Both the position numbers and the translations under genes were made by a program. From assembly GCA_964036275.1 (NCBI GenBank), contig OZ038438.1, positions 16,475,720 through 16,539,719 on the forward strand: a DNA stretch of 64,000 bases, in the 5' to 3' direction. Below are positions 12,674-23,621 of this stretch, in pieces. The stretch comes from Litoditis marina (taxonomy: Eukaryota; Nematoda; Chromadorea; Rhabditida; Rhabditidae). The notes beneath the pieces are model-generated. The model was not told where the DNA came from, ran no database searches, and saw only the letters and a list, made by a program, of their open reading frames with translations. Each line of letters opens with the position of its first letter. Position 1 is the first letter of the stretch.

Positions 12674-15664
12674 TCACCAGTACTGTTCATGTCCGTGACC
12701 TCCGCGGAACTGAAACAATCGGATTACAAACCTATCTTCATCAATTCAGAGCATGGTTTGATAGCAACATTAGCTATTTCACACTCTCGTTTAGGCTCCA
12801 ACAAAGCATTAGATCATGGTCATATTCAAGAAATGAGAGACGTTGTTTGATACGTTAGTATTGTGGGTCGGTGAATGTTTTTATACTTAATAGGCGTACA
12901 ATCAAAACTGTTATGGAAAGTTTCACTGTTTTGGAGTGTCAAAGTTCTATGGATCAGGAGTGCCCCCCCCCCCACTTACCGTAGGGGCCATGTAAGAATC
13001 AGTTCCATAAGCGTTGTAACCGTCGTGTCCGTAGTCTACTTCGACGTTCCAGTCTGCAAAATATATCTTCGTTAAATAAGCATATATAACAATCAACAAA
13101 AAAGTGTTTGGTGGCTGTTTGGTCTACCGAAATTTGAGTTTCTGTCTCAGATTCAGTCAATATAATTTGTGTGGTTAACACAAACTATATGATCACACTA
13201 TGTTGTTTTTACGTTTCTGACGATTCCCCACATGTAAAGCATAGAAAAAGGTAACTATCATGTGACGGCATGGTAAATAACAAAAATATTCCGAACTATA
13301 TGTGTGGATCTGATAGTTGTTATTTTATCAGTTGTTCATTGATCGATTTTCATTGACTCGTTGAGCAAAAGATACACCGCTGTATAAGTGTTCACTTAGC
13401 TGACTAATAGTAAAAGAAAGAGCATAGCTAGAATATTTCAAATGCTGTGTGTCATATTATTTAATGTAGTTTGCATCTGATAAAGATATGAAAACTTATC
13501 TCCATCTCTAATTTTAATTCTGCTTTCGATCTGTGTGGTTACCGGACTTAGATTTTATTTGGGTTACAAATCAACATCGTTCATAAATTTAACGGTTGCT
13601 GTTCTGTATTCAATTTCAGAATTTTCCCTACTTTGAAACAGACTGACCATGTTTGAAGTGGAATCCGTGGAACTTGACCTCCTCGACGTGCAGATCTCCC
13701 TTGAATCCGAGGGCTTGTACCGATGCCATTGGATAACGGTGTTCGTAATGGGCGATATGGTGGCCGTTCAGCTCAATCTAAAAAAAGATGTTTCCAAAAT
13801 GACTAGAATTTGATTCTAATGATTACTCATTGGTGTTCCGCCAATGGTTTTCCAAGAACCAAACCTACGCTGTAGTTTGATCAAAATTCATGGCAAAGCT
13901 TTCGAATTTCGATCAGAGAGCAACGAAAAATACAGCGGGACAAGGCTTAATTTTCCGTGGACGCTTGCTATGGAGAGAGCGAGCCCTGCATAGTCCTCAC
14001 CTCGTAGTGGTTATGATGAGCGTGGATGTGCAGATGGAAGTGATCTCCACTGTGAAGCGGGTTGTGATGTGTCAGCTATAACAAACGGAAAATGTAGGAT
14101 GTAAGATCAAATCAAATTAGCATCGGAGCTCTATTTCGACGGCTACGAGACTGGGTTCATATCTATACCACATCTCGTAAACTATTAGCCACTGTTGGCT
14201 GAGTTAGCACGTACAAAACTGAGAAAACTCATGCGGCATATATGTACATGTACTTGGCTTTTACCATACGTTCATCATGGTTTTGTTTCTTTACGTTTTG
14301 CATCTTCCATAACACAATGTGTGGTCCAGAAAATAAAAAAGTTTTAGTTTTCTAACCTCACATCCCCATTGGCCGTGACCGTAGGAGTTCATAACGATCT
14401 CATGGTGGTGATGGAAACGGAAGTTGATGTGCAACACAATGTGTGGTCCAGAAAGAAGTTCAATGGCGAAGTTCCTAGAATTGAACATTCAATGACATTA
14501 TTCATTCTGCAAAGGCTCCTACAGTGTACCGCTAAACATTTTCATGCCTGTTTATCAGGACGAAAAATCGCTTGTCCCAAACAGATTCTCCATCTGCGTG
14601 TTCTAATACTGGTACAGAACTACAGCATAATTCTGATCTCAAAACCACTAGGACTGTAAATGGAGTCGTTAATCATCATTCATCATCATTTGTACTGTTC
14701 ACTAGTTGCTTCTTAGAAAAGTCTTGTACGGTCAGATAAGGGCGACATTTTGCTGAGCCATCCGTGTGATAAGACCACATAATCGTATGATGAAACAACG
14801 TTGTCCAACGAGTGAATGGCAAATGCCTTAAAAAACACAGCAAACATTAACAGTTGTTCATACTAAAACCAGAGAGAGCGTTTTGCTTAGAGAACAACTC
14901 GCAGCTCTTTATACGCTGTAGTTTGTGACGATCGTTTGACGAAGAACTTACTTGTGATGTCCGTGCTTTACGTGTCCATGTACATCAATCTTCGCTCCCT
15001 CATGCATAGGCTCATAGATAGCCACCACTCCGGGCACGCACTGTAACAATTTACTTCATATATTCTTGTTCAAAAGAATCTCAGCTATCCTGATTATCAT
15101 TCAGAACCACTTTCAACCCCTAACCAATGTACCAAACTGCCAAATTTATAAATGTCAGTCTCTTGCCGGAATCGAACCTGCAAGCAAAACGTTCGTAGCA
15201 GGGCGCAAACCACTGCGCTATTGAAGCAAACAACCGGCGAGCTTTGGAATCGAAAAGATGTGTGCGTACACATCGGAAAGTGAGATATACAGTACCCTCC
15301 CACCCTTCCGTTGGCGACGACTATGTCAAGGAGCACATCATTGGAATGTGAACGCGATGCAGAAACATTTATGCGTCTGCTTTTGCAGTCAATCTGAGAG
15401 TTTCTAACTCTTGACAGAAATTATGGCATGGGTGTATTTATGAAACAGTTGCGTTGTTTACACAATGAAAATTAACACAATGAGGACCTTTTATTTAATA
15501 TGAACAGCTTGTAAATAAATACTACACTTGGCTTCATTGGAAATTTACTTATGGAAGAACGTTAATATTTCAATACGTACGGATTCTACTGGTGCGAAAA
15601 ATTTAGTTTTCAGTATTTAAGGCTGCACTATAGGTTTACTCACGGGGTTATAGACGTTGTGCAT
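12674..15664 (-). CDS. Histidine-rich galectin
   Basis: Seven exons join in phase: 15664-15644, 15040-14952, 14474-14357, 14075-14001, 13777-13648, 13053-12980 and 12709-12674, giving 180 residues as a single galectin domain without signal peptide. Galectin landmarks are clear: HINFRF (His52, Asn54, Arg56), VMNS (Asn66), GQWGCE (Trp73, Glu76) and NPLHSGDHFHLHI. Galectins bind beta-galactosides through these positions; the second conserved Arg, two residues after the Glu, is Thr78 here, so sugar binding may be weakened. The striking feature is composition: 35 of 180 residues (19%) are histidine, spread over every exon, with runs such as HHHH at 58-61 and LHIHAHHNHY. This suggests binding of zinc, copper, nickel or haem, which is inference. 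The gene lies between pha-2 and troponin T, same strand. Confidence 0.9.
15128..15325 (-). repeat. tRNA-like SINE or SINE-derived repeat, copy A
   Basis: On the minus strand there is a good A-box (TAGCGCAGTGG) and, some 37 bases on, a perfect B-box (GGTTCGATTCC), the internal RNA polymerase III promoter of tRNAs. The sequence does not fold as a normal tRNA gene, and homology to the copy at 52125-52303 extends on both sides (TGAGATATACAGTACCC, TTGGCGAC). It lies in the first intron of the galectin gene. Confidence 0.65.
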
Positions 15665-15708
15665 TGTTGACTATTGGTGAATAGGCCAATGATAGTGCAG
15701 TCGCTTTT

Positions 15709-15719
15709 GCTTTATATAT
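15709..15719 (-). promoter_or_regulatory. TATA box of the galectin gene
   Basis: CATATATAAAG on the minus strand lies 45-55 bases upstream of the galectin ATG, which would leave a leader of about 20 bases. No acceptor of good quality separates it from the ATG, so this gene may start directly rather than by trans-splicing. Confidence 0.45.
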
Positions 15720-16354
15720 GGAACTGCATGACGTTTGCCAACGTGTACTCATCGGAAGATTAGCTCTTATCAAACTGATGGCTCATCATTTATGACTAGA
15801 CTTTCCACGAATCAAGTCAACTCCTACGCACACTTTGCGGCCGAATAGTTGATGGTCAGAGATCATACTAAGGTAAAGGTTGAATCAAACAAGAAGTGCA
15901 AACTGGCATGAGATTTCAGTCTGATTTATGTTTTCTTTTTCTTAAACACAAATGTAAATATTTAGCGCAGAGAGCCGAGAGAGCTCAGAGAAGGCTATGT
16001 GATAGGTTCTATATTCATGTTACCACTATCCAATTTGAAAAGGAAACCACTATCCAATTTGACTAACGTTACAGAGCCTAATTGTAATGATCATTCGAAC
16101 AGATCACACGGTTTTCTATTGGAGTATGGACATGAACTATTTACGTAAGACCTAAGTCGCGTGTCTCCATTGCTTGTAACTGCTCTAAGTTATTCTAGTA
16201 CGTGTGGCTTTCGAATGGTCATTTTTCCATTTCTCCTAAACGGAAGTTTCATTGAAAATTTCAATCAAATTATCATGATTGTGTGGTGTTTAATCAAATA
16301 ACAACCGAATATTATACATCGAATATGTTTACTTTCTACTGAACACCGGATAAA
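15720..16354. other. Intergenic stretch between galectin and troponin T
   Basis: AT-rich DNA with no coding support. CCACTATCCAATTTGA occurs twice 25 bases apart near 16025-16065. Otherwise nothing seen. Confidence 0.5.
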
Positions 16355-16360
16355 TTTATT
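16355..16360 (-). terminator. Polyadenylation signal of mup-2
   Basis: AATAAA on the minus strand about 55 bases past the troponin T stop codon. Confidence 0.55.
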
Positions 16361-16414
16361 TGTCTAGAATTTACAAAGCGAAAACATGATTGTAGGTTTG
16401 GTTCTCCATTTGAT

Positions 16415-19400
16415 CTAGGCAGCGATTTCTTTTGCCTCAGTCTCGGTATCGGGAATGGGTTCCTCCTGCAAACATAAACCATCAAGAGAACTCGTTACCA
16501 ATACCTCGATCGAAAATGATACTGTGCCAATTTTCGAAAGTTTTTCGATAATGAAAAAAATGAACAGGTAACATGTGTTCGTTGAACGAATGAAATCATG
16601 ACACTGTCGCAATCGTTCTATCTTAAAAATTGTTCAAAGGTAACAGTTCTCAGTTTGAGCTTTTTTATTATCACTTTTCAAAAGATTTTCGATAATGAAA
16701 TATTTTTCCTGTCACAATCATTCTGGCTCACAAATTTAGTCAAAGTTAACTGTTTATGTTCCATGCTCACATCTCACGAAAATCACCCCGAGCAAAGACA
16801 GTGGAAAACTAACCGCAGGTGGAGCTGCAGCTGGCTCATCCTCGAAGTCCTTCTCGGGCAGCTGAAGAGGAATGGGCTCAACTGGGGGGCGAGCAGCATC
16901 ACCCTCGGCCTTCACTTGTTCTACGTACTTCGGGGGCTCGAGGTTCTTTCTGAAACGATCAAAATATGAACTGGGGGGATTCATAATGAAAACTTGAAAA
17001 GAGTCACTAAGAAGTATGGCAAACATTGCAAAATCATGTAACTCTCGAACCAGAGCTTCGGAGTTGAAAAGCGATGTGTTTTCGATTGGAATGACTATAA
17101 CCTCCAATACAAACGTGACCATTGTCCATCTAGATTAATAATGTGATTTGTGTGTAATTGAGTAACTCTGCGAGTAAAGTAATACACGGCTGGTGAAATA
17201 TGCCGCCGAACATTATTGATATTATTATCATATTATATACCTGAGCTGTTCGAGCTCCTCGGTCTCCTTTCTTCCCCACTCCGGGGGAGGACGGGCGGTT
17301 CCACGGGCAATGGTGGGGGGCTTCTTCACTACCGGCACCTCGAACAGGTAGCGACGATCGCCATATGAACTGCAATTTGCAGCAGTTCTTCCAGTAGAGT
17401 AACACGTTTTTACAAGTATGCTTATGAAAATTGCATTTTAAAAACAGTCAATAGGGGAGCGTTCACACCAGTCGCAGTTACATGGTTAATACTTGTACCG
17501 GAGCGTATCCAATAGATACTAATTTAGCTAGCTGCAGCTCAACGAAACGTGCTTTATGACTATTCGATTGAACGTTCGGAAGACTATTGTAGAATTACCA
17601 ACCGTCTGTCGGTTTGACGGTCGAATTTGGAAGATACAGTGATCTTTGGGGGATGTTGCGATGAAGCGGCTTCCTCGGGGTCGAGACCCTTCTTCAAAGC
17701 CTTGTTACGAGCCACCTGTCGCTGGCGCTCAGACAGTTCTTTCATCTGGAATGCAATGAACTCCGTCAGAAAATGACGTATATCGCTAACAACATTTCTA
17801 AATTCGCAGTTCGGGAGTAGGAGTAATGTAAACTATTCTCTTCCTCACTACGTTTATCTGAAACTTTCTCAGAACCAGAATAGTAACCAGCATACATAAC
17901 GATCAGAAGAATCGGAAGTAGTCTTACGTCATAGGACTGTCTCTCCTGTCTCTTCTCCAAATCGTACTTCTCTCCCTCCAACTTCACGATACGCGCGTGA
18001 AGTTGCTTGATCTTCTCCTGTAAAATAAAGTATCCTTCTTCGCCAATTGTCGCAACGAGTTTATAGAGCATAAATAACATCTAAGTTACTATCAATAAAA
18101 AGTTAAATCGTCCAATTCAATAACGAACCTTGAGATCATTTGGCAGGAGTCCAGAGATGTCTACCCCGCGGCAGACAGCAGCCAGGAAGGCTTTCTTGGC
18201 CTCTTCGATTTGTTCTTGAGTTTGACCGGCCTGCTTGGCACCCTAACAAATACACATATTAAACAACTTATTCCAACCGAGTCATGAGAATTGGATAGAT
18301 CAATTGATCTTCGTCCAAACAAATGCTCATCTCGCTCCGAAACACATGCGGTTCGAATTTATTCAATGTTTACTACCAGATGGCATCGCAACATTTTCTC
18401 TGAGAGATTAGTGTAATAGAATTTTCTCATGTCGAGAAATTACAGAGATAGTATTATCATGGGAAAAGTATAACAGTGCTCACAAGACTGAGGTTTGCAA
18501 CAGGCAAACTGAATGGTTTGCCTGTTGCAAACTACATATGTACTTAGCTGCAATTTTGACTGTTTTGAGTTCGAATGTTAACCTGAGCGAGGTTTCCGAA
18601 GTTGGCTGCCTGGTCGCCCTTGGATTCGATCTGAAAGTTCTTTCCGCCCAGGCCTCCAACGGCAGCTCCGGCGAAGGATCCAGCCATCATTTGTTGACGA
18701 CGAGCCTTCTCCTCGTTCTTTCTCGCCTTGTCGGCGTCAGACTTCGCCTTTCGCTCCTCCTGATTCACAACTTTGTCAAAGATCTGCTCACAATTTTGTT
18801 AATGATTCTAAACTTTGCTTAAGACACTGATTCGTCACATCCACGTTGTCCTCCGTAGTTGAAAAGAAAGGTCGATGATTATTATTATTCAGCCATTCTT
18901 GACTCGGGGTGCCAAATAAATGACTTTCAACAGATATAGGTCATTTCTCAATACCGCTCCCTTATTTCGTTCCAATCAAACACAAAGCCATTCAAAAATA
19001 ACTTGAAACTACACTAGTTGTTTATTTTATATTATTCAATCTGTATTTTCAGCTCACCTCTTCCTTTCGTCTTCTCTCCTCATCCTGTGCACGACGGGCG
19101 GCGAATTCGCGTTCTTCCTGGTCGCGCTCCAATCTAAACTTCGTTAATTTAACTGTATTCGGCGGTGAACAAATATGAAATGATAGATGTCACTCGTAGA
19201 TACAACAGAAAAACGAGAATGAGCCTGTTGTCACCTTCTCTTCTCCTGCTTCTCCTTCAACTCTCTCAGTTCTTCCTCCATTCTCTCCTTCTCCAGCTGG
19301 CGGCGGGCTTCGTAGTCGAGCAGCTTGGCTGCTTCTTCCTCTTCGTGACGTTTCTTGGCTGCCTAATATACAACAATCAACCGAAATAGTGAACTGCATT

Positions 19401-20922
19401 GATTAAATTCGAGTGTTCACTTGAGAACATATGCTAAGTATATGTAAATATGTTGCGGAAAGTATGTGATGCCTAATTAATTTGTTGGTCACGCTGCAAG
19501 GAAACTTACAAGCATGGCAGCCTCAGCCTCGGTCATCTCTGCTGGAGCCTTCTCTTCCTGTGGAGGGGGTGCGCGGCTCTTTGGCCTGTAATACACATAC
19601 TAATGTTTTGAACATATTCTCTCGACTATGATGCAGGTTTCCATGTGAGAACCGGGTTGTTCGTTAACCAACTTGCTAATCAGGACCTAGAGAACAGGCT
19701 TAGTTGGAAGTATGAATAGGTATGTTATTACATAGTTTTTCCAAAAGGAACAGACTTTTCCAAAGAAGACAGAAATGTACTTTCTCAATTCGTATCACAT
19801 AATCAGCTCCTTTTTTTTAGAACTTACTTCTCGACTTCGACGGGGGCTTCAGCCTCTTCAGCTTCCGGCTCATCAGCCCTGTAAAAAGTCAAGTAGATGA
19901 TGGCTATACTTTGTGAGAATCCTTTCAATTTAATGTGTTGGTATGATTTCTCTAGGAGTAACATCTGATCGAAAACAAATACAGAGTGCGTTCTTCTCAA
20001 ATTAGATATTTGCGGTGTATCGATCCCGTTGTTTTAGGTAGAAGTTTCGAGGTTTTCGAACTTCCACCCTATAACTGATTGTGTATGTGTATGTATAGTT
20101 TTTCACAGGAGTAAGTTTCAATCAAAAGACAAATGTATAAGTGGCTCACTCTTCTGGAGCCTCTTCGGCGGCGTCGGCGGCTTCTGATTCCTCGACCTCC
20201 TCCTCGTCGATCTCTTCCTCCTCCTCACCGGATCTGAACACTCAGTCTCTGAATATCGCCTGCCAGTTCGTCTGGCATTCAAATCTTTATTTGAAGAGTA
20301 ACAATAGAATCGAATATAGATACAACTCATCTGTCCCCCCGGTTTTTTTTCGGATGACAACTCAAATCAATATATATATATATATATATATACAATTGGC
20401 ACCCTTTCTATTCGACTATGAGGAATTTCACATCATATCCAATTGAAGTGTCAGAGATCTACCCCACTTTTTGATCACCATCGCTAAGTTTCATTCACCG
20501 CGGCGTTTGATGAGCTGACAAGTTGATGGCCAATTGGCATGACGTGACAAAGGCAGGCGCGTGCGAGACCAACAAGAGCAGCTGTGTACAATCAACAACT
20601 GTCGGCACCAACTAAGAAACATCTAGTGCATGGATGCCAAAGGTAGCACGAGGAGTTTCAGAGTTTAACTAAATGTTTGAGTTGATAAAACTATTTTTCC
20701 GGGCATGTAGAGATGAACAATAGCTGGATGGTAGTCAAGGAACACCGTTTCGAAACGATTTGACGTGATCCAATAAATCATGAATGTTAACTAGACAAAC
20801 CATATACCAATTACCAATACTATTATACCAATACGAATCAAGTTCAGTGAACGTAAATAATAGTATCAACATCTTGGTGGATCATATGTTCAAACTCACA
20901 ATATCTCCTCCTCGTCAGACAT
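16415..20922 (-). CDS. mup-2: Troponin T
   Basis: Thirteen exons join in phase: 20922-20900, 20233-20150, 19878-19828, 19585-19510, 19362-19235, 19133-19058, 18759-18583, 18242-18129, 18017-17928, 17745-17603, 17369-17241, 16949-16814 and 16465-16415, giving 425 residues, close to the nematode family length. Order: acidic N-terminus starting MSDEEEIL, Pro-rich PKSRAPPPP, a long charged tropomyosin-binding helix ([16 protein letters not shown] onward), the nematode segment [19 protein letters not shown], the coiled coil [20 protein letters not shown] that pairs with troponin I, and a Pro/Glu-rich tail. It anchors the troponin complex to tropomyosin on thin filaments; the C. elegans orthologue is MUP-2. 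A CCTTTTCAG acceptor lies 5 bases upstream of the ATG. The small 5' exons (51-84 bases) keep phase 2, so skipping any of them would keep the frame. Confidence 0.96.
18493..18532. repeat. Perfect hairpin, 17-bp stem
   Basis: GTTTGCAACAGGCAAAC, a 6-base loop, then the exact complement. It lies in a mup-2 intron, 50 bases downstream of an exon. Likely a remnant of an inverted-repeat element. Confidence 0.7.
20371..20392. repeat. (TA)11 microsatellite
   Basis: Uninterrupted TA dinucleotides in the long mup-2 intron after the first coding exon. Confidence 0.9.
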
Positions 20923-20927
20923 GCTGG

Positions 20928-20940
20928 CTGAAAAGGATGG
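20928..20940 (-). promoter_or_regulatory. Candidate trans-splice acceptor of mup-2
   Basis: CATCCTTTTCAG on the minus strand, leaving only CCAGC before the ATG. It matches the nematode acceptor consensus and suits SL trans-splicing; a 5' UTR intron is the alternative. Confidence 0.6.
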
Positions 20941-21546
20941 ATGAATTAGACTATATAATCAAAGTGCAACACTCAGAGGACAGTGAATATGGAGAGCAAC
21001 AGGAAGATCCACACAGTTTTCAATATCGCTGTTTGCGGGAACAGCTAAGATGAGAATAGTGCTATACGGTTTACCGGTTAGATTCCATCTACCAAGACCT
21101 ACATATGGAACTACGACATCATAATGTGTTATATAGAGATGCTCGTGACTTGACATCAGAACAGTAAGTGAAAACTATATGTGAAAGAGTTAAAGTAGGC
21201 CGAGGCTAATATGAGAGATCCAGAGAAATTGAAGAAGATATAGAATGAGTACGTCGCCAGGGTTTCGCTAGGGACATAAATGATGGTCTGAAGAGTGCTC
21301 TAGGTCAGAGTGCACGGTGAGTGAATCTGTATTCGCATGCCTGAGAACAACTAGCTCCGATTGAGGGGCGGGCATTACTTGTAAGCAAGAAGCGAGGCCA
21401 GGCGCTCCCGAAATACACTGCTCGCGGGTAGGCGGCAGGCTGTAAAGCGTATAACGACACAAAAATAAGGATGCACCGACCAACACCCGATGTAAAGGTA
21501 ACGTTAGAGAACATCAATCAACGTGAAACATCTACCAACAACTTAC

Positions 21547-21570
21547 TGTACATGTACATGTACATGTACA
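21547..21570. repeat. (TGTACA)n palindromic microsatellite
   Basis: Four copies of TGTACA/ACATGT, a self-complementary run of 24 bases. Confidence 0.9.
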
Positions 21571-22039
21571 ACAGGGCAGGCTGACAGATTGGTACTAGTA
21601 GGCAGAACGCTATTCACACGTTCGTCGACCTCACGGTATGCAGTTAGAATTTGTACTCAAATTGTTAGTATGTGAGGTCTTTACCACAAACGCTGAGACT
21701 TTTCTTTTCTCTAACTTTAGTGTTGCTTCCAAATAAAAAGACTATTATTTTAGGTCACGTGTTCTCACCAAATGAAAAAGTTGGACATTACACTGCAGCA
21801 GTCTACATTGGAATGGCGATGACTATATTGGTTTCAGACCCACCTTCTATTTGTAGTATACAAAGACTTTCATACCTTTGGATAGACACTTCTACTATGT
21901 GATGTGGTTAGGTGGGGGTGTTAAAGTACTTTCCACAATCATTTCCACGCTTACGTGTATAGAATTGTTTTGATACAATCGGCATTCTAGGGTTCGCTCT
22001 TTCCAGAGCAAGCATATACGGTGTATATTACCATTTTCC

Positions 22040-22112
22040 GCTGTGTTTGTAGTTTGATTTATTTTTCGAGCAAAACTTGTGAATTTCTCGCATCGAGACC
22101 AAACTACAGCAG
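22040..22112. repeat. Small inverted-repeat element, TGTAGTTTGAT family
   Basis: GCTGTGTTTGTAGTTTGATT at the left and GAGACCAAACTACAGCAG at the right, around an inner CAAAACTTGTGAATTTC. Same family as 12041, 38397 and 43837. Confidence 0.65.
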
Positions 22113-23621
22113 AAATTTGGTCACTCCCTAACAGAAATTAGCTTAGATGCGTGAAATACATGTTTGCTGCCTTCACGAATAAAACACTAGAATTCGAAAG
22201 TCTTTAGAATAACGGTATATAGAATTTCTTGCCTATTCTTTATTAGGGAAAGCAAAAAAGTGATTCGCTGTAATGGTGTAAGGGGAACCAAGGTTTTCCA
22301 AACACGACTGATCAATCATTATTTTTAACGTGCCCTCGCAAAACAACTGCTCGTTGAACATTAGAAAGCAACAAATTTTGCCAGCCGCACAGAACCTTTC
22401 ATTGCAATACCGAGGCTTTGGGAAGTTTGAAGCAGAAATTTTCCAACTATTTGTTTGCCATTGAAGTTTTACGTCTTACTATTGACTCTTGACTGATTCC
22501 TGAAAGGAAGTTCCTCTAAAGACATGTTGACCGGAGCGTACATATATATTCTGGTGGTACGCAATATCAATGAAACAATCAACTGAGAAAAACAATGATT
22601 AAAAGTGAACTGGATGAAAAGATATGCAATCGTCTGAAATCATGAAATCTAAATAAACATTCAAATAATTATAATCTACACTAAAAATCCATAACAAAAC
22701 TGAAAGCCATAAAAATCTCTGAAACATAATGAAGATCAGTGGAGTACATACATAACCTGAGTCTATAGGCATGCAGAAAAAAAAGATCCATATTTAAGGC
22801 ACACACAAAAATTATTTCCTAATGCAAGAAAATAGAGACTAGACTATGAGAGCAAAACAAAAAGTCTCCTAATTTTTCAAATTGACTGAAGAAAAACTAA
22901 ATAACTGGCAAATGTTTGCTATCACTTAACAACAAAAAGATTTCAGGTACTCGTTATGTTACAGGAAGTCGAACATATTATGTTGTTCGTAGTAGTCGCG
23001 GATTGATGCTACCTTGGTGCCATCGGTAAATACTTCCTCTCCATGTTATGAGCAGGCCTGTAATTCCAAATATGAAACTGTATTCAGAGAGAAGAACCAT
23101 GAGGCGCACAATCTCAATACAATGCCAACTCTACCAGTCTGTAAAGAGTGGTAAACCTCACGTGTCGTACCAGTGGTGAACTGGAAAAAACTGCCGTTGG
23201 GAATATTTTTACGCTGTGGTTGATTGTTTTAGAGTTCAGTTTGTGAGTTTAGATCTAGCAAAACGATTCAAAAAGTTCAAAAGGATTCACCTTATTTTGA
23301 CGGGGGCAAAGCGAACGGGAGAACTAATGCATCGTTGTTCCACCGAAGAAAGTCCATCGACAGTTGCGTGTTCAGACGGCTCAGATGGGTCTGATAAAAA
23401 GGAACTATGAGGACAACAGAGCACGAGCAACACACCCCAGTGAATACGAAAAAGTACTGTTTAATCGCTAAATTCAGACACGCACGAAGGTTGATCCAAT
23501 TCAATAAGTTCTCTTTACTGTGTTCATGCATTACTACTATTATAGTCCTCAAAACAATCGTTAAGCGTTTCTTTTCACAGATACCCTCAACAAGCAAATA
23601 AAAACAAACTTGGGAACTCAC

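Larger units (their letters stand above)
20941..23621. other. Upstream region of mup-2 and 3' flank of the NF-YA gene
   Basis: No supported gene. Overlapping short frames at 21268-21517 (minus) lack splice or domain support. It holds a microsatellite at 21547, an inverted-repeat element at 22040-22112, and at 23068-22968 (minus) a possible last exon of the NF-YA gene behind an ATTACAG acceptor. Confidence 0.5.

Noticed and set aside
15160..15240. A functional tRNA gene
   Set aside because: A and B boxes are good, but acceptor and D stems do not pair and homology to another copy continues on both sides.
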